Positions 26,326 through 35,116 are shown, counted from the first letter of the stretch. The stretch is DNA of 64,000 nucleotides from Endobugula sp965225895 (GCA_965225895.1 CBDDBR010000011.1:372001-436000); one strand, 5' to 3'. Notes: a model not told the origin generated them from the sequence alone. Numbers and translations are program-made.

Positions 26326-28056
26326 TTATCCTTCTGTTGTCGAGTTTTCTTGAATATTGTTTTGTTTATATAGATCGATAAGAAAATGCATTGGCACGGG
26401 TAATTGATAATGACGACAAGCTAAAAGAATTACAGGCCAAAAAGAATATTTTACGGCAGTTAGTTGATTGAATTGGTTTGATAATTCACATTCATTTTCT
26501 ACCTCTGAGAGAAAAACAGAAGCTTCTTTATCTAAACTGACGTGCGATAGGGTGGCTCCGTGAGAGTCATTGTTATTATACAAATAATCTTCAGATGTTT
26601 CGTCTAGAAAGTATATTTGGAAGTTGCTGTGACTAAGGAAGTCTGATTTAATCTTCTTCACTAAATTATATGTTTCATCAAAGTTAAAAATAGCAGAAAA
26701 AATAGAAAGATACGGATATAGAATAGCCCCTTTTGTTACAGACTCTCTATATTCATCTGTATTCTTTAGTGGATGTTCTATTAATTCTGCATAATCGTAA
26801 AGATTTGCTGGATATGCCCTGTGGTCACGTAAATTCACATAGATTGATTCTGTCAATCTGTACGCCCAAACTTTAACACTATCTAAGTTACTATTATCGA
26901 GAGATAAACAAAACATAGCTAAAGTTATATCAATAGCTTGTTCATCTTTATATGGTGAGAATAGCATGGGATTATTATTAATAGTTTGAATGATGGCTTG
27001 GTTAATTTTGTTGTATTTATCCTGAAGAAACATTATAGATTCAGGTTTTACTTCTGAGTCTATTTTTGTAAGTTGCCAGTATGTCCAAATTCCACATAAG
27101 GCAATTCTTCCAATAAGATCAAATAGCTTTAAGTTAACATCAGTTGGGCAGGATGGTGATATTGAAGAAGAGATTGAGTGAAGATTTCCACAGTGAGGAT
27201 AAATTACCTTGTCAATATAGTGATTTGAAATTCCATGATTTAGGTTGATAATAGAATTTAAAGTCGCTAATGCCTCTTTATTATGTTTTTTCTTATCCTC
27301 TAAGTGTGTTTTGCAAATATCCCAACCTCTTAGCAGAACAAGTTCTGATGCTAAATAAGCACTTTCGATATTGTTAGCTTCGCGAGCCCATGAGTATAGA
27401 ATCCATGTGTAAATGTGTAATTGGCGCAAGATAGTTAGTCTATCTTTAGGTTTTTTAGGCACGGTCTTGCATAATGCGAAAACAAGTTCTGTAAAATGCT
27501 TGAAAGACACGTCTGGCTCGTCAACCATAGCAAGAGATTTTCTTAGATAGCCCCTTATATTTTCGGGAGCTATATCTTCACGCATAAAATATTTTTCAAT
27601 ATAATCAGATAATTTATCTCCGTTCCATTCTTCAAAACTTATACTTTTATCGGTATTTTTAGAAATATACCCAGAAACTTCCTGACGAACGCCTGAATTT
27701 ATTTCTCCACCAAAGCACAGGCAGATAACAATAGGCTTATCCATATGTTCTTGAGGTATCCTATGAGGAATAAATGAATCAATAATTTGGTCTAGAGATG
27801 GTCTTAGTGCTTGATCTGAATTTGAACTCCACGTTGATCTTGTAAGGTTTCCAGACTTAACGGAGAAAAGGTAGACTTTTTCTGAGTCTCCATTAAGTTT
27901 ACCAACTGCTGCAATATCGACACCATACTCTTTCATTCCTCGGCTTGGTGATACAAAGACATTAAGTCCTATTTGACTTAATAAATCAGGAATTATGGCA
28001 TCAAGTTCATTGCGTTCTCTGAGCGATGCAAGGTATTCTTTAATTATAAGCCTCAT
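26326..28056 (-). CDS. Putative PD-(D/E)xK nuclease-domain protein, dusA-island gene 2
   Basis: A 576-residue soluble protein of unrecognised family. Residues 1-170 resemble a restriction-endonuclease-like fold: Glu17 in a first helix, GVDIAAV with Asp47, then a strand and SVK (65-67) in YLFSVKSGN, followed by the helix SLDQIID. The usual acidic or Gln residue before xK is Ser here. EEWNGDKLSDYI (about 142-153) resembles the segment closing such domains in Mrr-like proteins. Residues 180-576 are helical, with no Walker or helicase motif. Its ATG overlaps the stop of the upstream gene (ATGA), so the two are translationally coupled. AT-rich compared with the flanks. Likely role: nucleic-acid cleavage effector of a defence pair (inference). 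Confidence 0.7.
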   Translation of the reverse strand: MRLIIKEYLASLRERNELDAIIPDLLSQIGLNVFVSPSRGMKEYGVDIAAVGKLNGDSEKVYLFSVKSGNLTRSTWSSNSDQALRPSLDQIIDSFIPHRIPQEHMDKPIVICLCFGGEINSGVRQEVSGYISKNTDKSISFEEWNGDKLSDYIEKYFMREDIAPENIRGYLRKSLAMVDEPDVSFKHFTELVFALCKTVPKKPKDRLTILRQLHIYTWILYSWAREANNIESAYLASELVLLRGWDICKTHLEDKKKHNKEALATLNSIINLNHGISNHYIDKVIYPHCGNLHSISSSISPSCPTDVNLKLFDLIGRIALCGIWTYWQLTKIDSEVKPESIMFLQDKYNKINQAIIQTINNNPMLFSPYKDEQAIDITLAMFCLSLDNSNLDSVKVWAYRLTESIYVNLRDHRAYPANLYDYAELIEHPLKNTDEYRESVTKGAILYPYLSIFSAIFNFDETYNLVKKIKSDFLSHSNFQIYFLDETSEDYLYNNNDSHGATLSHVSLDKEASVFLSEVENECELSNQFNQLTAVKYSFWPVILLACRHYQLPVPMHFLIDLYKQNNIQENSTTEG

Positions 28057-29777
28057 TGTTCACATCCCTCGATTCTGAACCAGCGTAGCTTTTCATTTAA
28101 GTTGTGAGGGTCTATGTATTCTAAAGATGGAAATTCAATAGAATGGGTTATGCTCTGTAGAGGCATTTCTTGCCTAGACCTTTCGTCACCATGATATATG
28201 TAATTAATTGATTTTTTCCCATAAAGAAGTACAGATTCAGAGAATAAGCCAGAAAGAAAAGATTTTTTTCGACCCTCTCTCATGGTGTTATTCATTATTG
28301 CTTGATGATGTTTGTTATATGTGAATTTATGTTCGTTGCTTGGTCTAAGTTCCTTAATACTAAAAGAAGAATCGATATCTTCATGGTATTTATTTAGCTT
28401 TTCTAATAATGAAGAGCAAAATTTTGATATTTGGGTGTTAGTACTTTCTTTGTGTTTTAAAAGATATTTTTTAACACTTCCAGGATAGCTTATAAGCAAA
28501 GGATTAAAAGTAATGTCTCTTATAGAATCTGCTTGTTCATCAGTGCATTTTTCTACAAGGGAGACAATTAGACTAATTGCTGATGATTGTTGTGAAAAAA
28601 ACCATCCGCATGCTTTTTTTGCAAGGAATGGCTCATGATTTTTATATTTTCCATTTAATTGGGTTGTGTCAAACTGTATGTCTATCCCTCCATCAGTACA
28701 AGCTTTAAGTATGTCAAAACAAGCTCTTCCGTAAAGTACTTTCTTAAATAGCAACCATCGAGTGATTAGTTTTGACAAACTTCCATCTCTATTTTCTATT
28801 AGGTATCTTCTTACTCCATCAAAATTGTTAATTGAAATTTCGAAGTTGGTATTTTCGAATATCGATTCTAACGTTTTAATTGCTGTGTCTGATTTTCCAT
28901 TACTTATTTTATATTGTAAATAATGATCAATATTCTCAATACTACCTTTGTTTTTAGGTGCAACTAATATTGATGCCTTTAATAGAGCACTTTCGATATC
29001 TTCAGGTATATTTTCTTTTTCTCGAGATAATATTTCAGTAGCAGTATGAATGAATAATACTTTTTCTGATGTTGTGTTTTCTTGGATAAAACTTATGAGC
29101 TTTTGCTTTTCTGAAGGATTCTTTCCTAGTATTGAATATAATGATTGTAGTGCTGTTGAGATATTTTCATCAGTCGTCTGTTTTTCAGTAACCTCAAAGA
29201 TTGCCATGGTTGCAGCTTGTTTCAATTCCTCATTTGTTCTGTAATCAACCCGTCCTAACGAAAATATAGCTCTTGTAGATATGATGATGTTTTCGTGTTT
29301 TGTTAAATCCATGGCTTGTTTAGCATATTCAGATAAGTCGACTTTTGATCCAGAAATAAGTGCCGTAGATAGCAAATCAATTTTATCGTCAATGTGGGCT
29401 AATTCTAGTGATATCACCTCATGAATTCTTTCAGGCTTAGTCTGGCAAAACTCTGCGAAAGAGCTTTTGACCCAAGAGGCTGACATACCATTACCTGCTT
29501 CCGTTATTATATGTTTTACGCACTTAATTACCCCTTGGATAGGAGCATTAATGGTTGGTAAAGCTTTGTCGAAGATATTTCTTAAGGTATAGAAGCGTTG
29601 TCCTTCATCTGAATTATGTAAATTATTATATTCAGCGATTAGGTTTAACTTTCCTTGATTATGCATGTCAGCAAGCAAGGTACCAATCTCTTTCTCATTT
29701 CGATACTCTTTGTATATGGTTTTAAAAAAGCAGTTGTCTTGAGCGGCTTTAAGTATAGATTCTTCTGTATGGCTCAT
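28053..29777 (-). CDS. Large helical protein of unknown function, dusA-island gene 1
   Basis: A 574-residue soluble protein, almost entirely helical by sequence pattern, with repeated helical pairs (for example residues about 150-290) that suggest HEAT/ARM-like solenoid architecture. No catalytic motif, signal peptide or membrane segment is visible, and I recognise no family. The ATG at 29777 is chosen because AGTGGGGAAG lies just upstream; an in-frame TTG at 29798 would add 7 residues. It is first in a two-gene operon with the nuclease-like protein, overlapping by 4 bases. A scaffold or sensor role for the nuclease partner is a guess from architecture and context. Confidence 0.65.
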   Translation of the reverse strand: MSHTEESILKAAQDNCFFKTIYKEYRNEKEIGTLLADMHNQGKLNLIAEYNNLHNSDEGQRFYTLRNIFDKALPTINAPIQGVIKCVKHIITEAGNGMSASWVKSSFAEFCQTKPERIHEVISLELAHIDDKIDLLSTALISGSKVDLSEYAKQAMDLTKHENIIISTRAIFSLGRVDYRTNEELKQAATMAIFEVTEKQTTDENISTALQSLYSILGKNPSEKQKLISFIQENTTSEKVLFIHTATEILSREKENIPEDIESALLKASILVAPKNKGSIENIDHYLQYKISNGKSDTAIKTLESIFENTNFEISINNFDGVRRYLIENRDGSLSKLITRWLLFKKVLYGRACFDILKACTDGGIDIQFDTTQLNGKYKNHEPFLAKKACGWFFSQQSSAISLIVSLVEKCTDEQADSIRDITFNPLLISYPGSVKKYLLKHKESTNTQISKFCSSLLEKLNKYHEDIDSSFSIKELRPSNEHKFTYNKHHQAIMNNTMREGRKKSFLSGLFSESVLLYGKKSINYIYHGDERSRQEMPLQSITHSIEFPSLEYIDPHNLNEKLRWFRIEGCEQ

Positions 29778-29887
29778 GCTTCCCCACTTTGATAACAAGA
29801 TTTAAGTTGTACGCCCTTAATATGTGACGTGAAGAAGCTTACGTTTCTTTGTTATAGCTATCAAGAGGTAGTTTCTGAATGGCATCT

Positions 29888-29915
29888 AATATAATGTTTT
29901 TGTATTTTAAGTGAA
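29888..29915 (-). promoter_or_regulatory. Candidate promoter of the island operon
   Basis: On the minus strand, TTCACT (29910-29915), a 16-base spacer and TATATT (29888-29893). This would give a leader of about 100 bases before the first gene. Matches are moderate (4/6 and 5/6), and the region is AT-rich, so chance is possible. Confidence 0.4.
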
Positions 29916-30011
29916 AAAATTTTCCTAGAATATCGGTCCCGGAATGCTACTAATTTGCTACCTAATAGACTTTTTTAATTGTAACTCACTGATAAATAAT
30001 GAATTTATCTC

Positions 30012-30061
30012 TAATTAAACCATTCCATCATCGGCGCAACAGAAAAGCGGTGGGTATACAT
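30012..30061 (-). pseudogene. 5' remnant of the original dusA
   Basis: On the minus strand an ATG at 30061 opens MYTHRFSVAPMMEW, homologous to the start of functional dusA, then reads FN and a TAG where the element begins. This is the severed first few codons of the pre-insertion gene, left on the far side of the element, and marks the distal attachment arm. Confidence 0.75.
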
Positions 30062-30282
30062 AGGTGACTCATTACTGCGGTTGGTTGTGGATTAAGAGGG
30101 GTATTGTATAACGAAGCTATATACTTTTGCGGATGAGTCGGTAGTTTTTGTGGGGATATGGCATGGGGTTATGTAGATATATGCAGGTTAAGAGGGCAAT
30201 ATTGGTTAATTTTTATGTTTTTTGGAATTCTTGCTACAATTCATACATAGATTCCATTTATTAGCACGGTGTGCGAGACGAT

Positions 30283-31269
30283 ATGAAGCGTAGACAGGTC
30301 ATTACAGGTTTGTGTGCTGTTGCTACGGCGAGTGTGTTGCCTTATGCCTTGCGGTTAAGTGTGGATGGTAAGGAATTTACCACAGATACCTTGTCGCCAG
30401 TGTCGAACCCCGTCGTTGATATTGACCCACCATTGCATGATCCTGTGAGTGATCACGAAAATCGTTTTAACCATTTACCCGATGAAGAGTTGGCCGATCC
30501 TGTGGTAACAGGAGCGGCGCCTACGGTAATGCCTGAAGCAGTACCCGCTAAAGTGGCTCGTGCTATTAATAAGAATATTGATTTTGCACGTGATTACGAT
30601 GATGATATTTATATTGCACCGCAAGATAAGGTCTTATTACATTCGGTGAGTCTACGCTTAAAGAAACTACAAAATACTGTGGGTTACGGCAATTTTAATA
30701 TTTTGAGTTTTGATGATGCCTTACGGTTTGCCCAACGTTTTTCTGATGTGGGTGTATTTACAGCCGATGAATTACGTTTTATTGAGCAAATATTTGCACA
30801 CGATGCTGTGGAGTATGGTTTTTTTGGCGATAAAGTGGAGTCATCGCTTACGTCTTCTATCGCGAAAAGTGAAACATTTAAAGTGCCGAATACAGGACAC
30901 TATTTGTTTAAAGAGCAATCGTTTGCGTATTATGAAAAGATTCGTAAAAGTATTGGCGATGGGATTGTACTAACGTCTGGTATTCGTTCTAACGTTAAGC
31001 AGCTGCATTTGTTTTTAGCAAAAGTCGTGAGTGTGAAGGGTAATTTATCACGTGCGTCACGTTCACTGGCACCACCGGGTTATTCTTATCACGGGATTGG
31101 TGATTTTGATGTAGGCCGTAAAGGCTGGGGTGGGCGCAATTTTACGGATGCTTTTTCTGAAACAGAAGAATTTAAGCGTATGCAAGATTTAGGCTATGTG
31201 GCAATACGTTATGACGAAGATAATACGCTTGGTGTGCGTTATGAACCTTGGCATATTAAAGTGGTGTAA
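30283..31269 (+). CDS. M15 family D-alanyl-D-alanine carboxypeptidase (VanY-like), Tat-type signal
   Basis: A 328-residue peptidase predicted to trim peptidoglycan stem peptides in the periplasm. The N-terminus MKRRQVITGLCAVATASVLP has a twin-arginine and a mild hydrophobic core, suggesting Tat export. After a Pro/Asp-rich linker, the C-terminal domain shows LTSGIRSNVKQL with a conserved Arg, SYHGIGDFD fitting SxHxxGxxxD zinc ligands, and EPWH with the catalytic Glu and third His. All key residues are present. Start ATG 30283; a GTG at 30271 is the only alternative nearby. It lies just outside the element beside dusA. Confidence 0.88.
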   Translation: MKRRQVITGLCAVATASVLPYALRLSVDGKEFTTDTLSPVSNPVVDIDPPLHDPVSDHENRFNHLPDEELADPVVTGAAPTVMPEAVPAKVARAINKNIDFARDYDDDIYIAPQDKVLLHSVSLRLKKLQNTVGYGNFNILSFDDALRFAQRFSDVGVFTADELRFIEQIFAHDAVEYGFFGDKVESSLTSSIAKSETFKVPNTGHYLFKEQSFAYYEKIRKSIGDGIVLTSGIRSNVKQLHLFLAKVVSVKGNLSRASRSLAPPGYSYHGIGDFDVGRKGWGGRNFTDAFSETEEFKRMQDLGYVAIRYDEDNTLGVRYEPWHIKVV

Positions 31270-31415
31270 TCACTGACTGCTTTTTATCTGTGAGTGAGGT
31301 CAACAATCTTACTTCCCTAGTTTCTCTTCTACCGTTACAATCTCTCTTTCTATTTCACACAATAAGTTCTTTGTGAATTTGTTGTATATGCTTTTAACAC
31401 GAATATGATTTTTCT

Positions 31416-32279
31416 ATGACAACCACGACAGATATTGTTCTTAAGTTAAGCTGTAATGATCAACCAGGTATTGTAGCGGCTGTTGCCAATTTGTTTGCTT
31501 TACAGGGGTTTAATATTCGCGAATCATCGCAGTTTGAAGATGCATCTACTGCGCGATTTTTTATGCGTACCGTCTTTGAATCTTGCGAAGGCGCTAAGTC
31601 GTTAACCGATGTAAAAACCAGTTTTTTACCGTTAGCAGATCGTTACGGTATGTGCTGGGAGATACACGATAAGCATGTTAAACCAAAAGTTATGATTGCG
31701 GTGTCGCAGTGGGGGCACTGTTTAAGCAATATTTTAAACGCATGGAAACGCGGTTCTTTGCCAATTGATATCGTGGGCGTGGTATCTAATCACGAAGTGA
31801 TGAAACCATTGTGCGAATGGTACGAGGTGCCGTTTCATTTTTTGCCTGTCACGCCAGAGACTAAAGCACAGCAAGAGGCACAAATACTGGATTTAATGGC
31901 CACATCGCAAGCAGATTTATTGGTGTTAGCACGTTATATGCAAATTTTGTCTAATGATTTGTGCCAGCAATTAGAAGGTAAGGCAATCAATATTCATCAC
32001 TCTTTTTTACCCGGGTTTAAAGGCGCTAAACCTTATCACCAAGCCTATGATCGTGGTGTAAAACTGATTGGCGCTACGGCGCATTATGTAACACCAGACC
32101 TTGATGAGGGGCCTATTATTGAACAGTCGGTTGAGCGTGTAAGTCATGCGAATAGCCCTGAAGAGCTCGTCGAGATAGGGCAAGACATAGAGGCGGTCGT
32201 ATTGAGCCGTGCTTTACGTTGGCATGTTGAGCATCGCGTATTGATTAATAGCGAAAAAACGGTCGTGTTTGATCGTTAG
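31416..32279 (+). CDS. purU: Formyltetrahydrofolate deformylase
   Basis: Hydrolyses 10-formyl-THF to formate and THF, balancing one-carbon pools and feeding formate to purine synthesis. The N-terminal ACT domain (DQPGIVAAVANLFALQGFNI, residues 13-32) senses a ligand. The formyltransferase-like catalytic domain has INIHHSFLPGFKGAKPYHQA and the catalytic Asp in VTPDLDEGPIIEQ. Length 287 is typical. A very strong hairpin follows the stop. Confidence 0.96.
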   Translation: MTTTTDIVLKLSCNDQPGIVAAVANLFALQGFNIRESSQFEDASTARFFMRTVFESCEGAKSLTDVKTSFLPLADRYGMCWEIHDKHVKPKVMIAVSQWGHCLSNILNAWKRGSLPIDIVGVVSNHEVMKPLCEWYEVPFHFLPVTPETKAQQEAQILDLMATSQADLLVLARYMQILSNDLCQQLEGKAINIHHSFLPGFKGAKPYHQAYDRGVKLIGATAHYVTPDLDEGPIIEQSVERVSHANSPEELVEIGQDIEAVVLSRALRWHVEHRVLINSEKTVVFDR

Positions 32280-32295
32280 TTTGAGGTGTTCTGGT

Positions 32296-32341
32296 AAGAC
32301 ACAAAAAAAGCGAGTATCGACTCGCTTTTTTTGTGTCTTTA
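32296..32341. terminator. Strong bidirectional terminator between purU and rnb
   Basis: A perfect 20-bp stem (32296-32315 with 32320-32339) with a 4-base loop ATCG. The arms contain a run of seven A on one side and seven T on the other, so the structure has a U tract in either direction. It separates two converging genes. Confidence 0.95.
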
Positions 32342-32354
32342 CGTGTGGTTGGTT

Positions 32355-34358
32355 TTAGCTTGTGATTTGAGTAATGTCATTAAAGGCAAACTCAAGCTTT
32401 TTCTTTTCGTGATCAATTTTAGTGAGCGTGACACTCACGGCTTGATCTAACGCAATGCTTTGTTCGTTCCATGTTAATTCCATGCGTTGGTTATTAAACG
32501 ATATTTTATCGCCTTTTTTCTCTTTTTCGTCTTTGCTTTTTTTGTTGGGGCGCATGGCAGGAATAAAGCCTTCAATAGCGGTGTCATCTAAGCGTACGCC
32601 CACGCCTTGATTGGTTAGTAACGAAATTGTTCCTGTAAATGTTTGCCCAATTTTATCTTGCATGAAATCACTGATTAACCAGCGCTCCATAAATTGTGCT
32701 GCGTTTCTACTGTGTTGAACATTGCCTTTTAGCGCAGTCAATGCATCTTCTTTAATTGGCGTTGTTTTTTTACCAGCCAGAATAGTTAAGATAGCACGTT
32801 GATTATATAAATCTTGGTAACGGCGTATAGGCGATGTGATGGTTGCGTACTGTTCAAAGCCTAAACCAAAGTGAGGGCTGCTATCGGTAGACAGTTGACT
32901 AGGCTCTAAAAAACGCTGTTGTATTGATAGCAATGGCGCAAAGTCGTCATTGTTTTGTAGTGTTTTTATGGTGTGAATGTAGTGTGCCAACTGATCGGTG
33001 TTTTCGATAGTCGTCTTGGTTTTTTCACTTAATAGGCTTTCAATATCTTGTCGTCTCTCGTTGCGATAACCACGATGAGTGATAAATAATCCAGCGTTAT
33101 GTTCTGCTAAAAATTGCCCCGCGTAACGGTTGGTTAATAGCATTGCTTCTTCCACAATATGGTGTGCGCAATTACGTTCGATTTTCTCGATGCGGTCTAA
33201 TTTGCCTTTTTCGTTTAAATACAGCGCCACATCATTATGGTTATTTATGATGATGTAGTGTTCTTTGCGGTAGGCATGTAAAGCAGTGGTACATGCGTGC
33301 AGCATAGTCAGTTGCTCTTTAAACGGTGTAATGTCAGAGAGTGATGCAGGGGTATGAAAATCTCGGCCTTCTAATGCGGCAGCAACTTGGGCATAACTTA
33401 ATTTTGCGTGAGATTGAATGAGTGCAGGAATAAACGTGCATTCACTCACGTTGCCGTTAGAATCAACGTGGCACTGTAATACAAGGCTGGCACGATCTTG
33501 ATTGCATTGTAACGAATAGCGATCGTGCGATAATTGCTCGGGTAGCATGGTTAACGGCTTGTCAGCAAAGTAGGTTGTTTGTCCACGTTGTTGTGCCGCT
33601 TTATCAAGTGGGCTATTGGCTTTGATATCTGTGCTGGGTGCCGCAATAGCGATAGATAGTGTCCAGCCATTATCGTTAGCTTCAATGGCCAAGGCATCGT
33701 CCATATCGCGGGTAGAAGCCGAGTCGATCGTGATAAACGGTATATGACGTAAGTCTTGCTGTGTTATGTCATCGTCATTATTTGCTTCGATAGTGTTTTT
33801 ACACAGTGCTTGTGCGTTTTCTAAGACATTTTTGGTGAAGTATTCGCTGAGCTGGTATTTTCCCAGTGTATATAAGCGTTCAATATGCGGTGTGTTCGCG
33901 TCGCCAATGTTGCTGGTAATCGCTGCTTGTGCGCGACCGTCTTTAAACGGGTGGCGAATAATTTTGGCTGTTGCGTAATGGCCTTCTTGGCATTTCGCTC
34001 TATTTTTGGGTGGAATAAATATCCAGCGAGAAAAATGCGTATCGTCAGTGGCAATAAAATGCCCTTTGCCCCGAACACGGTAACGACCCGATAAAAAACT
34101 AATGCTTGAGGAGATAAGCTTTTCGAGTTTGGCTTCAAACTTTTCGTTTTCAGTGGTGGTGACTTCTACTTCTACTCGATCCCCAGGAAAGACACGTTCC
34201 ATTTGTTCGGGATTTAAAAAGGCTTCTCGGCCATCATCAAGAGTGACAAAACCAAAGCGTCCAGATGTGGCGCGTACAGTACCTTGTGCCATATCTTTGC
34301 TTGAACGAATAGTTTGTTTGAGTTGGGTAAGCTGAGAGAGTTGATCGTTAGAAAACAT
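32355..34358 (-). CDS. rnb: Exoribonuclease II
   Basis: Processive 3'-5' hydrolytic exoribonuclease in mRNA decay. The 667-residue protein has N-terminal cold-shock domains, the RNB catalytic core with ITIDSASTRDMDDALAI (four catalytic Asp) near residue 200, and HFGLGFEQYATITSPIRRY near 512. A C-terminal S1 domain with a Lys-rich insert (PNKKSKDEKEKKGDK) follows. The start MFSNDQLSQLTQLKQ aligns with the E. coli RNase II start, and the length is closer to RNase II than to RNase R. Confidence 0.95.
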   Translation of the reverse strand: MFSNDQLSQLTQLKQTIRSSKDMAQGTVRATSGRFGFVTLDDGREAFLNPEQMERVFPGDRVEVEVTTTENEKFEAKLEKLISSSISFLSGRYRVRGKGHFIATDDTHFSRWIFIPPKNRAKCQEGHYATAKIIRHPFKDGRAQAAITSNIGDANTPHIERLYTLGKYQLSEYFTKNVLENAQALCKNTIEANNDDDITQQDLRHIPFITIDSASTRDMDDALAIEANDNGWTLSIAIAAPSTDIKANSPLDKAAQQRGQTTYFADKPLTMLPEQLSHDRYSLQCNQDRASLVLQCHVDSNGNVSECTFIPALIQSHAKLSYAQVAAALEGRDFHTPASLSDITPFKEQLTMLHACTTALHAYRKEHYIIINNHNDVALYLNEKGKLDRIEKIERNCAHHIVEEAMLLTNRYAGQFLAEHNAGLFITHRGYRNERRQDIESLLSEKTKTTIENTDQLAHYIHTIKTLQNNDDFAPLLSIQQRFLEPSQLSTDSSPHFGLGFEQYATITSPIRRYQDLYNQRAILTILAGKKTTPIKEDALTALKGNVQHSRNAAQFMERWLISDFMQDKIGQTFTGTISLLTNQGVGVRLDDTAIEGFIPAMRPNKKSKDEKEKKGDKISFNNQRMELTWNEQSIALDQAVSVTLTKIDHEKKKLEFAFNDITQITS

Positions 34359-34476
34359 AGAATATCTTATCGTTAAACGGGGGTGAAAAGCGGTAATTGG
34401 GGGTGTGTTACCGCTCTATTAAAGGCTGGCTATAATAACAGACAATAGGGTAAAAAGGGCTTTTTAAGCTGTAAAA

Positions 34477-35070
34477 TTAGCCCTGTAGTGCTTTTTCAAC
34501 CAAAGCGAACAGGTGTGCAGGCATCTCAAGTTTAAGCGCCGCTTCATGGCCTTTATCCGACATTTTGTTCCATGTTTTTTGAATGATGCTAATGATTTTT
34601 TCTTCGGCATGTTTTGCAGCAAAATCATCAAGATAATATTCGAGAAATACTAGGCAAATAACGTCTTCTAATGTTTGTGTGTCACTATCGCGTTTGAGCC
34701 CTTTTTTCTGTAAAAGATAGCGTACACGGGCTACCGTTGTTTCGTCGTAGCCTAGAGTGAGCATAGTGTTACCTGTGAGCTCGGCGTGAAATTTTCCTAA
34801 CTCAGTACGCCACTTTTTATAGCCAGTGCGATCCATAGGGTAGTCGCTACGGGGGATAGCCCAGCGTTGAATATGCTGGCTATAGGCCGCGATTTGTAAG
34901 GCTTCGTTAGCGTTGGGGGCAAATTGCTGTAAACGATATTGCATACGTTGTGAATACAGAACTTCTTTGCTGATAGTGTTATTGGATGTTTCAGCGTTAA
35001 GCGCAGGGTCTTCATTATTGAGTGTATCTATTTGCGCTAAAAGTTGTGTCAGTTGGGTGGTGTTTGTCAT
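34477..35070 (-). CDS. DUF4202 domain protein
   Basis: A 197-residue protein with the conserved DUF4202 pattern: an early acidic helix, LYSQRMQYRLQQFAPNANEA, QHIQRWAIPRSDYPMDR with invariant His/Arg/Asp, WRTELGKFHAEL, and LEDVICLVFLEYYLDDFA. Regularly placed His, Asp and Glu suggest a helical HD-like metal site, but no activity is established for the family. It stands between rnb and the glutaminyl cyclase gene, on the same strand. Confidence 0.88.
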   Translation of the reverse strand: MTNTTQLTQLLAQIDTLNNEDPALNAETSNNTISKEVLYSQRMQYRLQQFAPNANEALQIAAYSQHIQRWAIPRSDYPMDRTGYKKWRTELGKFHAELTGNTMLTLGYDETTVARVRYLLQKKGLKRDSDTQTLEDVICLVFLEYYLDDFAAKHAEEKIISIIQKTWNKMSDKGHEAALKLEMPAHLFALVEKALQG

Positions 35071-35116
35071 GTTAATGCGGTGCTCTAAATCGTTAATAGG
35101 GGTGTGCTACGGGTAT

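Larger units (their letters stand above)
26064..30052. mobile_element. Small integrative element (genomic island) in the 5' end of dusA
   Basis: A segment of about 4 kb is bounded by a direct repeat of dusA codons (26064-26096 and 30020-30052, 29 of 33 identical). The inside is visibly AT-richer than the flanks and carries two genes with no housekeeping relatives. dusA is a known integration hotspot for tyrosine-recombinase islands and phages that restore the gene's 5' end. No integrase, excisionase or replication gene is seen, so this is a degenerate, trans-mobilised or minimal cargo element. Confidence 0.8.
29778..30282. other. 505-base gene-free stretch: island promoter, attachment arm and dusA 5' remnant
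   Basis: From left to right it holds the leader and promoter of the two-gene operon, a pair of TGCTAC motifs (about 29944-29961), and the distal attachment arm (30020-30052). Next comes a short dusA 5' remnant: on the minus strand an ATG at 30061 starts MYTHRFSVAPMMEWFN and then meets a stop. The last 200 bases hold the former dusA upstream region and the 5' region of the M15 peptidase gene. No RNA gene or further reading frame is seen. Confidence 0.7.

Noticed and set aside
30012..30061. Short dusA-like frame as a functional small gene
   Set aside because: It stops after 16 codons and matches only the start of DusA, so it is a severed gene end at the element boundary.
31270..31415. Riboswitch upstream of purU
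   Set aside because: The 146-base leader is pyrimidine-rich and shows no glycine or folate riboswitch core or terminator-like fold.
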